This document shows, one piece after another, positions 46,366 to 58,235 of a stretch of DNA of 64,000 bases (the stretch's first letter is position 1; every line of letters starts with the position of its first letter). Origin of the DNA: Blepharisma stoltei. Taxonomy: Eukaryota > Ciliophora > Heterotrichea > Heterotrichida > Blepharismidae. The stretch is taken from positions 310,001 to 374,000 of the forward strand of contig CAJZBQ010000037.1 in the NCBI GenBank assembly GCA_914767885.1, given 5' to 3'. The translations under genes and the position numbers were made by a program. The notes beneath the pieces were generated by a model. The model was given only the letters and a program-made list of their open reading frames with translations, was not told the origin of the DNA and did no database searches.

Positions 46366-46616
46366 AAAATTTAAAAAAAATCACATTCGAAATAATTTTT
46401 AAAGCAAATATTAATTCAATTTGTAAATTTATGTTTTAAAATGCAAGCTGTTTAAAATAAAACAGAATTATTTAGAGACTTCATTATAATAATTATCACT
46501 TAGATTAAAAAAAATTCTTCTTAAACAATGTTTGTTGTTCACGAGGGTGGATTTTTGGGCAAAAATAGGGATTTTTCCAAATTTTTTTTTTTCGCTCACA
46601 GAGAGGGGGAGTAAGT
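46366..46616. mobile_element. MITE family A remnant, right half
   Basis: Shares the interior (ATTCAATTTGTAAATTTATG, AAACAGAATTATTTAGAGAC) and the right end GCTCACAGAGAGGGGGAGTAAG with family A. The left half is fused to 45888-45909. The adjacent segment 46620-46750 has an open minus-strand hydrophobic stretch (VWHVAYIIMIISNSVSVLGI) that I could not attach to any gene. Confidence 0.6.
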
Positions 46617-46815
46617 AGAAATGCAGGCTATAAAAATAATACCTAAAACAGATACACTATTAGATATGATCATTATAATATATGCGACATGCCAAACAGA
46701 AATATCATAATTATTAATATTTCGCATATAGATCATAAAATAGCCAAAATTTCTCATAGTTTTTATTACTTAAATGCAATCGTATAGAATAGTTAATTGA
46801 GTATTTTAACTTAAT

Positions 46816-48114
46816 TTAAAGCCTGACATACTCATTTCTTGCTCCTGATATATGAGCGTTCTTTTCTTTTTTAGCTCCAACTATAATCAAGAAAGTTGTA
46901 ACTCCGATCCCAAGAAGCACAAAGAAAGCTAAATACTCAAAAATTCCAGCATAACTGCTTTCTTTAATCATTTTCTGAGCATCTTTTGCGCTGTCCCTAA
47001 AACTTTTTTCTCCTACCTCAAGCAAATTAGGGTTATAATTAGGAAAGATAACAGCTACACGAACTCCTTCCCCTCCAAATCCTATAATATCATTGTATCC
47101 ATCTCTATTAGCATCTGCCATAAATCTTGGCTTCGAATCAAAAGTATCGAAGCCTTCAACCTGGCTATTTCTCCCAAAATAGTACATCAGTCATTCAGGA
47201 TTATCAAATCCACTCCCATTAGAGAGTGAATAACCAGTTGAACTATCTCCAAATCCTATGATGTCTGCTTTTTTATCTCCATTGAGGTCTTTTACAATTC
47301 TTGGGTTTTGATTAAAGCTTTCCCATCCAAAAGACGTCGACCAAAGCGTAGCTTTGTCAAAAGTAACTCCATTTGATAATGCGACCCAAGTTCCTTGAGA
47401 ATTAAAGCCTACAATGTCAGCTTTTCCGTCACCATTTACATCAGCAACCATTCTGGGAGTTTGATCATAAGTTGTCCACCCTGCTAACACTGTAAACTCG
47501 CTAGAAGCAATTGTTCTGGTTAAAAATTGATTCCCATTCGATAATGATACATAAACGGAATCATAGCCAAATCCAATGATGTCATCTTTTCCATCTCCAT
47601 TGAAATCTCCTAAAGCTCTTGGATATCTGTCAAAACTAGTCCAGCCTCCGTTAGAGTAGGAAAAATCATATATCCAGCGAGTAGCGTCATTTATTCTATA
47701 AGCATCAGAAATAGAGACATAAACAGCGTCATAGCCGAAACCGACTATATCAGCTATTTTATCACCATTTACATCTCCTAAAAGTCTGGGATATAAATCT
47801 TGAGATGTCCAACCTCCAACGTTCTTACAGAAAGCACCAAGTGAATTAGTTGGGGCGGTGAAATTACCACCTGTGGAATATGAAACTTTAATCCCGTTAT
47901 CTGAAAAGCCAACTATATCAGCTGCGCCGTCACCATTTATGTCACCTACTAGCCTAGGATTACTGTTGAAACTAGGCCAAACGCTGCTGTCATAAAAGCT
48001 GCTAACCCATATAATGGGTGGAAGAAATGTAATCATTATATCCATTGAATGCTTGAACAGAAAATGTGGATGTTGATAAAGATGGAATGCTACAAGAGAT
48101 TGAAAACTAAGCAC
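46816..48114 (-). CDS. FG-GAP/VCBS repeat membrane protein A
   Basis: 432 aa in one frame with TGA-Trp in NPEWLMYY. Six repeats of (S/T)-F-D/N-x-x-PR-x-x-x-D-x-NGDG-x-x-DI(I/V)GF, each with a DxNxDG Ca-binding loop as in integrin-alpha/beta-propeller proteins (e.g. VGDINGDGAADIVGF, LGDFNGDGKDDIIGF). One TM segment near the C-terminus (YLAFFVLLGIGVTTFLIIVG) and a short tail ending NEYVRL. Start uncertain: M1, M24 or M27 (MITFLPPIIW). No typical signal peptide. Probably a surface beta-propeller that binds carbohydrate or protein. Confidence 0.85.
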
Positions 48115-49738
48115 TAATTGATGAATATTTTAAGAAAATTTAAAATATATTAACCAGATGTAGTTTAATAATATTTATTATTGAAGGCAGAGTTTAATTC
48201 GTAAAGAAAACACTAGAACGCAATATAAGCCTGCACCAAATTTAAACAAGAAAGGAACAATTAAAGCATTAATTTCTAAAACATATATCATTTTCAAAAT
48301 TGGTTAAAAGTTAAACGGGGTTCGCCTTTGTGATTTTTATGTCTCATAAATTAAATACAGATTAAAAACCATTTTTTATAAACTTTATTGCTCAAGTAAA
48401 ATAAATGGCACTTATTCGTGAACTAACTAAAATTTTGTTCTTTGGTTTGAGCAATTGGAACTACTTTATTGCAAATTGGTTAATTTCTGCCAATTTATAT
48501 TCATCAATAATGATTAAGACTTTTTAATTTAAAATAAATGTGCATATATTTTCTTAGCGAACTATATAGAATCTTCTTTTCTAATAAAAATTCATTAGAG
48601 GGCTTTAAAAAGTTAGGATGCTGCATAAAAGCATTATTTAATGCATTTTAAGAGAGAACAAAGGATATTTTACAAACTATAATCAACAATCTAAGAGTTA
48701 AATATAACTATAATAATTTTGTATAAATAACACTTTTCCATATTCCAAAATTTCTAGCTTATCACTAAATCCAATGTGAGTGATACTTGTCAATAGAAAA
48801 ATCCTTTATTCGAATATTACATTCTTAATTTATTTATAAACTGCATTAGGCGAATTACGCACATTTGGTAATTTTAGGCCACTCTAAAGTAATACTTATT
48901 AGGAAAAAATAAAGACCAAGCTAAGCGTACACTACACAGCGTGAAATTCAGTACATTTTTAAATGGATAAGAAGTTTTTTTAGAACATACAAATTTGGCA
49001 TGAAAAACCCACAAGTCTTTTATAGTAAAATTAGCATGTGATATGCAGAGTTTTAGGAGGTTTAGAACAATTATCTCTTAAGCTAAGAGTAGACCAGATA
49101 TCATTAAAGACTTACTTGATTATACAGTCTAATATTCTCGACACAACAGAAATTTTTCATATTTTAACTATAAAATTGAGTCAATAAATTAATTATGAAC
49201 TGAGTTTAAATAACTAATTGAGTATGGGCGTTAGTTGATGGATATTTTAAAAGAAAGTAATTTAAGGCTTTCACTTTGCTTATACTTAGTCTACTAATCT
49301 TGATAGTTGTTTGTTTATTTATAAAATCACATACTTGATACTTCACATGCCTAAAGACTGTGGCTTCTCTAATTTTGATAATCTTGAAATGGCTTTTATG
49401 ATAGGCAATATATTAAGAATTGCTTTGATTTTTAAGCCATTTCTTTAAGTTTCTTTTCTATAATAAACCAATAAATGAAAAATTTCAAATAAAACGTTAA
49501 TTTAAATTGGACCAAAAGTTCTTAATATTGATAAACTTTTTAGTAATTATCTGTTTTAAATCTCTAAAATCATTATAATTACAAATCAAGAAGAAAACAA
49601 AAATAAATATAAGATTTAAATGTTTAAGACTTTAATTAACTAATTAGGCGAAGCTATTAAGCTTTTCTTAAAATGTAACAGCTTTTTAAATGCATTTTAT
49701 ATTCCAAAAAATATCAAAAGTAATAGCTGATTAATTTT
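48115..49738. other. Intergenic, 1.6 kb
   Basis: Long AT-rich spacer inside the FG-GAP cluster. No open frame above 60 codons that I could support, no repeat from the classes above. Confidence 0.45.
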
Positions 49739-51072
49739 TTATTTCAAGCTCATATAAGAGCTTGCTGAGCCTTCACAAAATTCAAGATAATAAGGCTTAC
49801 TTGATTTTTTTTTAAAACAAATTAAAAGAGCAACACCTAGAACTCCAAATAATAAAATTCAAGCCCAAATCCAATAGAATTTCCCTTCAGAATTTGAGCT
49901 ATCAAATTTCAAAATACTTTCACGCGATTCTGCCTTGCATCTATCAAAGCAATTAATTTCTAGTTCATTACTTTCATATTCACTTAAGCACTTTACATCG
50001 CTTAATGAGTTATCAGATTTGATAGCATTCAACTTAGTAATCTTAATATCAGCTATATCATCAACCATTACAGAAACAAATGTTCCAGCATTTCCAAAGC
50101 CAATAATATCAAAAAGTCCATATCCTGTCACATCCATAACTACTCTTGGGTGTCTATCATATGAATTTCCACCGCCTCCATTACTAACTGCCCCAAAACT
50201 AGACATAGCCAAAAAGGGTTCTTCAAAGTGTTTTCCATTAGAATAAGCTATATAAATCCCTGCTGATCCAAAGCCAATAATATCTGCTTTTCCATCATTG
50301 TTCATATCTTTTACAAATCTTGGAAATTGATCAAAATTTGTCCAGCTTCCAGCATCTGCTGAGCTCCCAAACCACCATGACCATAAGGTAGCTTTATCAA
50401 AGTTTACTCCATTCGATAAAGCAACTACCACACCGTCTGCATTGAATCCAACGATGTCAGCTTTTCCATCACCGTTTACATCCTCAATTCATCTAGGATT
50501 CATATTAATGCTTGATCACCCATAACTCGATCCAAAATCTGTTGTATAATAGGAAATAGCTTTTGCAAATGAGTTGCCATTTGAGAAAGCAATGTAAATA
50601 CTGTTGCTGTAAAATGTAATGGCATCAGCTTTGCCATCACCGTTTACATCTCCAAGGAATCTTGCACAAGAATCTGAAGAAGATGAACTTGGGCATATAG
50701 TTTCCTTACTTCATAATGAAGAATCTGTAAATCCTGTGGTATTCGAAGTAGATACTAAGATGCCTGCATAGCTGAAGCCGACAATGTCAGCCTTTTTATC
50801 TCCATTGACATCGCCTACTATTCTTGGGTATAGAGTTTGGCTTGTAAAGCCACCAGCATATTTCGCGAAGTCAATAATCCATCGTGTTGGAGGAGCAAAA
50901 TCTTTGCCTGTAGATAATGAGACATAAACTCCATCTCTTCCAAAGCCAATGATATCGCTTTTACCATTTCCGTCGATGTCTGATACATATCTGGGGTTTT
51001 CGTTAAAAGTGCGTCATCCTTGCTCAAATCCAAACTGGGAAATCCATAAAGCTGGAAATAAAATTTTATCAT
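49739..51072 (-). CDS. FG-GAP/VCBS repeat membrane protein B (N-terminal frameshift)
   Basis: About 444 codons. Repeats such as YVSDIDGNGKSDIIGF, VGDVNGDKKADIVGF, VKDMNNDGKADIIGF; a Cys-containing stalk (DVKCLSEYESN, NCFDRCKAESR) and a TM segment WILLFGVLGVALLICFKKK. The many Trp by TGA (e.g. QGWRTF, YGWSSI, PRWIED). At the start, ATG ATA AAA TTT TA is one nucleotide short relative to paralogues (MLKFLYPALWISQFG), so the initiator is out of frame with the body: a true frameshift, an unseen start, or an error in a T run. Otherwise intact. Confidence 0.75.
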
Positions 51073-51935
51073 TTTAAGATAATTATTTCAACAAATATGG
51101 TCCAAACTGCTTCGATTAGATCGTATCATCAGCATTAAGAAAAATATTTTGAGGATGCATGATTTAGAAGCGAGTTAAAACAAATCGTGGAAATAAAGGA
51201 TGCAAGGTTATACAGAATATCTGTATGAATGGATGAATGGCTGCTTGGAGGAATTTTAAAGAGAAGATTTTTTATAAAATCTGATAAATAGCTATTTTTT
51301 GGCACTTCGCACCAAAAGTAGCAGGGAAATCTTCAGCAAGCGATGCTGAGGAGTAGTGAATAAAGGTTTTTTTTTAGAGGCCTGTAGAATTTATGGAATT
51401 TCATTGAGATTTTTCAAGATTCATATGCATGATTACATAAAATCATTATTGATTCTCTTTGGTCCATATCGGATGTGCTATACGCGAATGGGTGCTACAT
51501 CGAGAAACAATTTTTATGCAGCTTGTGAAGTTGGATATTCAGCGGAGGATTGCTGATGTTTGCTAAATATTTAATATTACTTTAAAAAGCCTGCTATATG
51601 ACTAAAAACTGTTAAATTTGTTGAAAAAATAATTTCTTTAATATTTGAAAGAATTTCTCGGTTTTTAGAAATCCAATATACAGTATGCTGACTTGGATCC
51701 GAAGATCTTTTTTGTGTCCATAATATTAGATTATATTGTAAGGGCTAAAATTTCTTTCTATCAAATGGTCCCAAAATCTTTTATTAGGTTCTTTAATTGT
51801 GAAACCATATGATTATAGAAAGCAGCTAAAAATCAGCATTAAGGATACAAGCAGTTTTTACTCTATATTAAAAAAAATACTTATTTTAAACTGTTTAATA
51901 GTTTTTTATTTTAGCCATTTAGATTAGCTTAAATA
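51073..51935. other. Intergenic, 0.86 kb
   Basis: Spacer between two FG-GAP paralogues. A plus-strand frame at 51356-51556 shows no similarity and is not called. Nothing else seen. Confidence 0.4.
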
Positions 51936-53498
51936 TTAAGCCCTGATATAAGGAGTTTCTGATTCCTCTCCAAAATCATAACGAATTTTCTTGGATTTTC
52001 TCATCCCTTTGAAGTAATTCAACATGATAATTCCAAGAATTGCAAAAGACACAATCCATATCCAAACTCCAAAAGAGCCTACTTCAGACTGCTTAGTATC
52101 TCCTATTGCGTCACAATCACATGTTGCCTTGCATTTATCCAAGCAATTCGATCTCGGGCCATAATCTTTGCATTCACTTGTGCACTTTGCGTCACATGCG
52201 GTGCTATTAGCCTTGATACTCTTTAAGTTAATAGGATTTATAGCATTTGCATCGTTCAGCGATAGAGCAACATGGACTCCTGCAATTCCAAAACCAAAAA
52301 TGTCATTATTTCTATCTCCATTTGCATCTCCTATCATTCTTGGATGTCTATCAAACGAATTCCATCCTCCAGCAGCAGCTAATTTCCCATAGTGGAACAT
52401 CACCAATAAAGGATAATCAAATCCTTGCCCATTTGAAAGAGCTACATAAATACCTGCTAGCCCAAATCCAACAATGTCAGCTTTTCCATCACCGTTATCT
52501 CCCAGGGCTGCTTATAGCTCGCATGGGCAACAAACTTTCAGCCTAACTCATGAAATTAGTTCTGACTAAAAGTTACCAAACAAATCTATGACTTGACAAA
52601 TAGCCACTATAGACACACTTGTAAAGCTGGTGGAGTTGATTTGGCAACTTTTAGTCTGAACTAATTCCATGATTAAGGCTGAAAGATGGTCACTTGGAGT
52701 GAGTTATAAGCAGCTTTTGGCTATAACATCTCTTACAAACCTTGGAAATTGATCGAAACTTGTCCAGTGCCCAGCATCATCAGAATTTCCAAACCATCCT
52801 GACCAAAGTGTAGGAGCTAAAAATCCAGTTCCAACTGATAACGAAACCCATACTCCAGAACTGTTGAAGCCAATAATGTCAGCTTTCCCATCTCCATTTA
52901 CATCTCCAGCCCATCTCGGCGTGTCATTAAAGCTTCTCCACCCAGAAGCCACAGAAAATTCTGATATTAAATTTTGAGGACTTGCAAATGAGTAGCCTGT
53001 TGAATAAGAAATCCAAGTATACTCACCCCCAAAGCCAATAATATCAGCTTTACCGTCACCGTTTACATCTCCAAGGCACCTTGGGTATAAATCAAAGCTA
53101 CTCCAGCCTCCAGCTGCATATGCATAATTTTTGACCCAAGGTGAAGGCTCTGTGAACCAAGATCCAGTTGATATTGATACCCAAGTGAAATCATGTCCAA
53201 ATCCAACGATGTCAGCTTTTTTGTCTCCATTGACATCTGCTACAAATCTTGGGTATTGATTATAGCTGGCCCAACCTCCTGCAGATCTTGCATAATTACT
53301 GACCCATCTTTTTGCAATTCCAAGATCTTTTCCGCTTGACAAAGAGACGTAAGTTCCATCATTCGCAAAGCCTATTACATCGCTTTTTCCGTCTCCGTCG
53401 ACATCGCCGACAAGTCTTGGATTCTCATTAAAACTAGACCATCCTTGGTCCACACCAAATTGAGAAATCCATAAAGCAGGATACAAAAATTTTAACAT
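51936..53498 (-). CDS. FG-GAP/VCBS repeat membrane protein C
   Basis: 444 aa after removing a 228-bp hairpin IES. Begins MLKFLYPALWISQFG directly in repeat 1 (no signal peptide seen); six propeller repeats (VGDVDGDGKSDVIGF, VADVNGDKKADIVGF, LGDVNGDGKADIIGF, AGDVNGDGKADIIGF, VRDVNGDGKADIVGF, IGDANGDRNNDIFGF). A Cys-rich stalk CDAKCTSECKDYGPRSNC LDKCKATCDC follows, then one TM (WIWIVSFAILGIIMLNYF) and a tail ending PYIRA. Very similar to protein D, hence recent duplication. Confidence 0.88.
52496..52723. mobile_element. Hairpin IES, 228 bp, in FG-GAP protein C
   Basis: Arms CTTTCAGCCTAACTCATGAA...TTCCATGATTAAGGCTGAAAG and a longer imperfect match GACTAAAAGTT/AACTTTTAGTC. TAs 52496 and 52724. 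Removal gives GAT GTT AAC GGT GAT GGA (DVNGDG), the repeat consensus; paralogue D lacks the insert at the same codon. Confidence 0.88.
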
Positions 53499-53942
53499 TT
53501 ATAGCCATTAATAATTTTGGTAATAGTTAGGCATTCATTAGATATAAAATTACTAAATTATAATAAGCTCGACAAATATCCCTTAAAGAGAATAGGCTAT
53601 ATGAGTGTAATTAATTTTCTATTAAAATGGTATATGAAGCCAAATATATGCTGAATAATTTATAGGTTTTCTATGAAGCAATTATTGTTGACAAAAGGAA
53701 TATATTAATATTAAAATAAAAGTTGGATTTAAAAATTATGCAAAAATTAAAAAATTCATAGATATCGTGAACTATATAATCATAATAAATAAAAATAATT
53801 TTTCCGAGTTTTAACTTTCAATTAGTATACTTTTAAGCACTTTTTATTAAACGGAAGTTTAATTTGAATCAAATTAAACTTAGCTTAATATAATAGCGAA
53901 GAGGAATATTTTTATTTTAAATGCTGAATTTAGCTTAAATAA
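53499..53942. other. Intergenic, 0.44 kb
   Basis: AT-rich spacer between FG-GAP C and D. Nothing recognised. Confidence 0.4.
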
Positions 53943-55890
53943 TTAAGCCCTGATATAAGGAGACTCCAACCCCTCATTCAGGCCAGCATAAATCATCTTC
54001 GAATTTTTCTTCCCTTTTAAGTGGCCCATAATGATTGCTCCAAGAACTACAAAAGACAAAATCCAAGCCCAAACTCCAATAGTTATTGTTTCAGACTGTT
54101 TAGTGCAATCTTTTACAGAAGATTCACAAAGAGCCTTGCATTCATCCAAACAACTTGATTTTGAGCCAAAGCTCTTGCATTTATTAGCATATTTTATATG
54201 TATAAAATGGTGAGTGTCATCCAGACCGCCCTATCAGAGACTATTATTCATATATACCCTCGCATGGTTTAGGAGCCACTAATTGGGCAGGTAGCGTCGT
54301 GTCTGGTGTCCCAAAGTGAGGGACTTAAGCAAAAATCTGGAGTTTTGTGACCTCCCGATGATCAAATACTTGAGAATTCATTTTGCCAGTAGCACCCAAA
54401 TCAATTGAAGCCAGGGTACTTACCTACTCAAACTGCTACTGTTTTTTGCTCCGAATCGTAGAAGCGGTTGGTATTTTGAGAGGGGATCACCTAAAAGTAG
54501 GGTAGGCAATGTAAATGATTTAGGCGATCCCTCCAACAAAGTGTCCCTTAAATGGAGTGATATGGCCAGGGGTTTGAGAAAGGAATTTGCATTATAGGGA
54601 TGAAAGAACTGAGTTTGAAATGATGATGCTCAGCAATAGTCCTAGCCACTACTTAAAAATCAGAGATTTCAGTTTCACAAACACTAGAGATGTAAATCCA
54701 CCAAATTAGTTTGGGCCACACAAAATTTCTAAAAAAGCTGTGCAGAATGCCAACTGGGAATTAGAAACCTTAAATATTTAACATCCTATAATGTAATTAG
54801 CACATTTTGCTTCGCAATCTGTGCTATTTGCCTTAATACCCTTTAAATTAATAGGAGTTATAACGCTGATATCACTCTGCCCTTGAGCAACGTTGACTCC
54901 TAAAATTCCAAAGGCAATAATGTCGCTAATTTTATCCCCATTCGCATCTCCTACCATTCGTGGATGGTTATCAAATGATTTCCACCCCCCATTAGCATTT
55001 CCCTTTCCAGATTTGATGGTTATTAAAATAGGGGAGTCAAATCCTTGCCCATTTGAAAGAGCAAAGTAAATTCCTTGTAGCCCAAACCCAACAATGTCAG
55101 CTTTTCCATCATGATTAACATCTTTTACAAATCTTGGAAATTGATCGAAACTTGTCCAGTCCCCAGCATCAGCCGAGTTTCCAAACCACTCTGACCAAAG
55201 TGTAGGAGCTAAAAATCCAGTTCCAACTGATAACGAAACCCATACTCCAGAACTGTTGAAGCCAATAATGTCAGCTTTCCCATCTCCATTTACATCTGCG
55301 ACCCATCTCGGTGTGTTATTAAAGCTTCTTCACCCCGAATTTACAGAAAATTCTGATGTTAAATTTTGATGGCTTGAAAATGAACTACCTGTTGAATAAG
55401 AAACCCAAGTATACCCAGCACCAAAGCCAATAATATCATCTTTACCGTCGCCGTTTACATCTCCAAGACACCTTGGATATAAATCAAAACTACTCCAGCC
55501 TCCAGCTGCACGTGCAAAATTCTTGACCCAAATAGAAGGCTCTGAAAATCCTGATCCAGTTGATATTGATACATAAGTGCCTGCATATCCGAATCCAACA
55601 ATATCTGCCTTTTTATCTCCATTGACATCTGCTACAAATCTTGGGTATTGGTCATAGCTGGTCCATCCTCCTGCAGACTTTGCATAATTACTGACCCATC
55701 TTTTAGCAGTTCCAAAATCCTCTCCACTTGACAATGAGGCGTAAGTTCCATCATTTCCAAAGCCTACAATATCGCTTTTTCCATCTCCGTCGACATCGCC
55801 GACAAGTCTTGGGTTGTCATTAAAACTAGACCATCCCTGGTCAACCCCAAATTGAGAAATCCATAAAGCAGGATACAAAAATTTTAACAT
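53943..55890 (-). CDS. FG-GAP/VCBS repeat membrane protein D
   Basis: 444 aa after removing a 613-bp retroposon, the same length as paralogue C. Same start MLKFLYPALWISQFG and six repeats (including VKDVNHDGKADIVGF, which has no IES where C has one). TGA-Trp at NSGWRSFN (55327). The Cys-rich stalk CEAKCANKCKSFGSKSSC LDECKALC is split by the retroposon after KCAN. TM WAWILSFVVLGAIIMGHL and C-terminal PYIRA. Probably a cell-surface Ca-dependent adhesion or lectin-like protein. Confidence 0.88.
54183..54808 (+). mobile_element. SINE-like retroposon in FG-GAP protein D
   Basis: Target repeats ATTAGCAYATTTT (54183-54195 and 54796-54808). Starts TATGTATAAAATGGTGAGTG and ends CTTAAATATTTAACATCCTA. 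A TA lies in both repeat copies; excision of 613 bp gives CEAKCANKCKS in frame and a total length divisible by three. Confidence 0.85.
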
Positions 55891-56827
55891 TTATAACCAT
55901 TAATAATTTTGATAAAAATTAGAGATAATTTAGCAGTAAAAATACTGAATATACAAACTTACTTTTAAGAATATGATCACTTAGGGTAATAAATCTCGCT
56001 ATTGAAATTGTTTACACAAATATTAAATTATAAGTTTGGATTGGTTAAGATATTTTTAATTTCTCATTTATGGTTGAAGATTAATCAAATATTCAGTAAA
56101 CATTTTTCACTGAAAAATGGACTGTTTTTCATATTGAAGAAATCTATTGAAAAATGCATTAACTTTGATAAGCTGCCTTTTATACTTATAAACTAGATTA
56201 TAAATCGATATTTACATTAGAAATTCATTTAAACCACTGCTCTCATGCTTACCACTGTATGACTAATTAAGATAATTTATCTAGCAAGTAAACATTATGG
56301 CTAGGCTTACCATTATCTCTTTTCAATATTAGAAGAGTTTATTACTAGGTTTTGTACACATAGTTAGACAGATTATCATAGGACGAAATAATTAATTCCT
56401 TAAGACTGTTATTACTTTCGTTAATTAGAAGAGACTATTTACTATGCTATAGGAATAAAAAAGCTCAAATTAATAAAGCAAAAAATATAAACTATTTAAT
56501 AGAATTATTTTAATTCAGTAAAGGCCTTTTTATACATAAATATTCCAAATATTATATGCCATTATTATCACTTTAATATCATATAGAAACTTTTTATTTT
56601 ATAAATATTCTAATATAAGAATCCTTATATTTCTATCTCAAAAATCCTTTTCTTTCCTCTCTATAATCCATAGATCTAAAATTTTATTTTTCCTTTGCAC
56701 CTAATTCTTTCCATATTCATTTTTACTATCCGAATACGTCATATATTTATCTATAAATCCCTTAAAATTCCTTATATCATTTAAATAGTTTCAATAGCTT
56801 TGTAATCACTGATCCATTACAATAAAT
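55891..56827. other. Divergent intergenic region, 0.94 kb
   Basis: Separates the FG-GAP cluster (-) from seryl-tRNA synthetase (+). AT-rich; no gene or repeat recognised. The last ~200 bp before the ATG is pyrimidine-rich. Confidence 0.4.
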
Positions 56828-58186
56828 ATGCCGATCGACCTAAACAGGCTTAGAACAGAGCGTGGTGGAGACCCTAATGAAGTCAGAAATTCCCAAATTG
56901 CTCGCTTCAAAGATGCAGGATTGGTTGATCGCGTTATTGAGCTTGACCAAGAGTGGCGTCGTGCTAGATTCAACCTTGAGCAGCTCAACAAAGAATTCGG
57001 CCAGCTTAACAAAGCAGTCGCTGAGCGTAAAAAGGCAAACAAAGAAGACCCATGCACTGAAGAAAACGCCAAAAAAGAAGAGCTTGACAAATTAATAGAA
57101 GAAGCCAAAGTCAAAGACCAAGAACTCTTAAACGCTGTTAATGAAGCCAACAACCTAATCGGAAACATTATCCACCCAAGTGTCCCTATTAGTGAGACTG
57201 AAGACGACAACAGAGTTGAAAGAACCTGGGGAGAACCTAACGCTATGGTCATTGACAACACCCCTGGACACTATTTCCATCATGCTGTGCTATCTAGACT
57301 TGATGGCTACGACTCAGAAAGGGGTGTCAAATTAGTAGGGCATAGAGGGTACTTATTAAAAGGAAATGGACTACTATTGAACCAAGCTTTAATTAACTAT
57401 GGCTTGAACTTCTTAACACAAAGACAATACACCCTGATACAGCCACCTTTCTTTATGAACAGAAGCATGATGGCTCGTACAGCTGAACTGGCAGACTTCC
57501 ATGACCAGCTCTATAAGGTGACTGGGGAAGAAGGAGAAGAAGGCTTCTACTTGATCGCGACATCAGAGCAGCCTATATCTTGCATGCATCATAAAGAGTG
57601 GCTACCAGAAAAAAGCCTTCCTTTGAGGTACGGTGGGTACTCATCTTGCTTCAGAAGAGAAGCGGGAGCTCATGGAAAAGACACTTGGGGTATTTTCAGA
57701 ATCCATCAATTCGAAAAAGTTGAACAGTTCTGCATCACAACTCCAGAAAAGTCTTGGGAAATGCACGAAGAAATGATCGCCACCTGCGAAGAGTTTTACA
57801 GAAGCCTTAACCTGCCTTACAGAGTCATTGCAATCGTTTCCAAAGAACTTAACTTGGCTGCTGCCAAGAAGTACGACTTAGAAGCTTGGTTCCCTGGCTA
57901 CAAAACTTACAGAGAGCTTGTGTCTTGTTCCAACTGTACCGATTATCAATCCAGAGCAGTTGAAGTCAGATGTGGAGCCAAGAAACAAAACGAGACTGAA
58001 AAGCGCTACGTCCACATGCTTAATGCTACTCTTTGTGCTACTGAAAGAACCTTATGTTGCATCCTTGAAAATTACCAAACTGCTGACGGCCTAGTCGTTC
58101 CTGAAGTACTTAGACCTTACATAGGCGGAAGAGAGTTTCTTCCTTGGGTAAGAGAGCTTACAAAAGAGGAACTTAAGAAATTTTAA
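56828..58186 (+). CDS. SARS1: Seryl-tRNA synthetase, cytosolic
   Basis: 452 aa, one exon, no IES, GC-richer codons than neighbours. Eukaryotic cytosolic form: MPIDLNRLRTERGGDPNEVR N-terminus, coiled-coil arm, NIIHPSVPISETEDDNRVER, motif 2 region GYSSCFRREAGAHGKDTWGI FRIHQFEKVEQF and motif 3 LNATLCATERTLCCILENYQ. RGVKLVGHRGYLLKGNG marks the class II core. Complements the organellar-type SerRS at the left edge. Confidence 0.97.
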   Translation: MPIDLNRLRTERGGDPNEVRNSQIARFKDAGLVDRVIELDQEWRRARFNLEQLNKEFGQLNKAVAERKKANKEDPCTEENAKKEELDKLIEEAKVKDQELLNAVNEANNLIGNIIHPSVPISETEDDNRVERTWGEPNAMVIDNTPGHYFHHAVLSRLDGYDSERGVKLVGHRGYLLKGNGLLLNQALINYGLNFLTQRQYTLIQPPFFMNRSMMARTAELADFHDQLYKVTGEEGEEGFYLIATSEQPISCMHHKEWLPEKSLPLRYGGYSSCFRREAGAHGKDTWGIFRIHQFEKVEQFCITTPEKSWEMHEEMIATCEEFYRSLNLPYRVIAIVSKELNLAAAKKYDLEAWFPGYKTYRELVSCSNCTDYQSRAVEVRCGAKKQNETEKRYVHMLNATLCATERTLCCILENYQTADGLVVPEVLRPYIGGREFLPWVRELTKEELKKF

Positions 58187-58235
58187 GCTACAGAGCACTT
58201 AAAACTAATAGGTTTATGAGGAAATTTAAATTAGA

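Noticed and set aside
51356-51556. Plus-strand frame in the FG-GAP cluster spacer
   Set aside because: No similarity, no upstream context and atypical composition.
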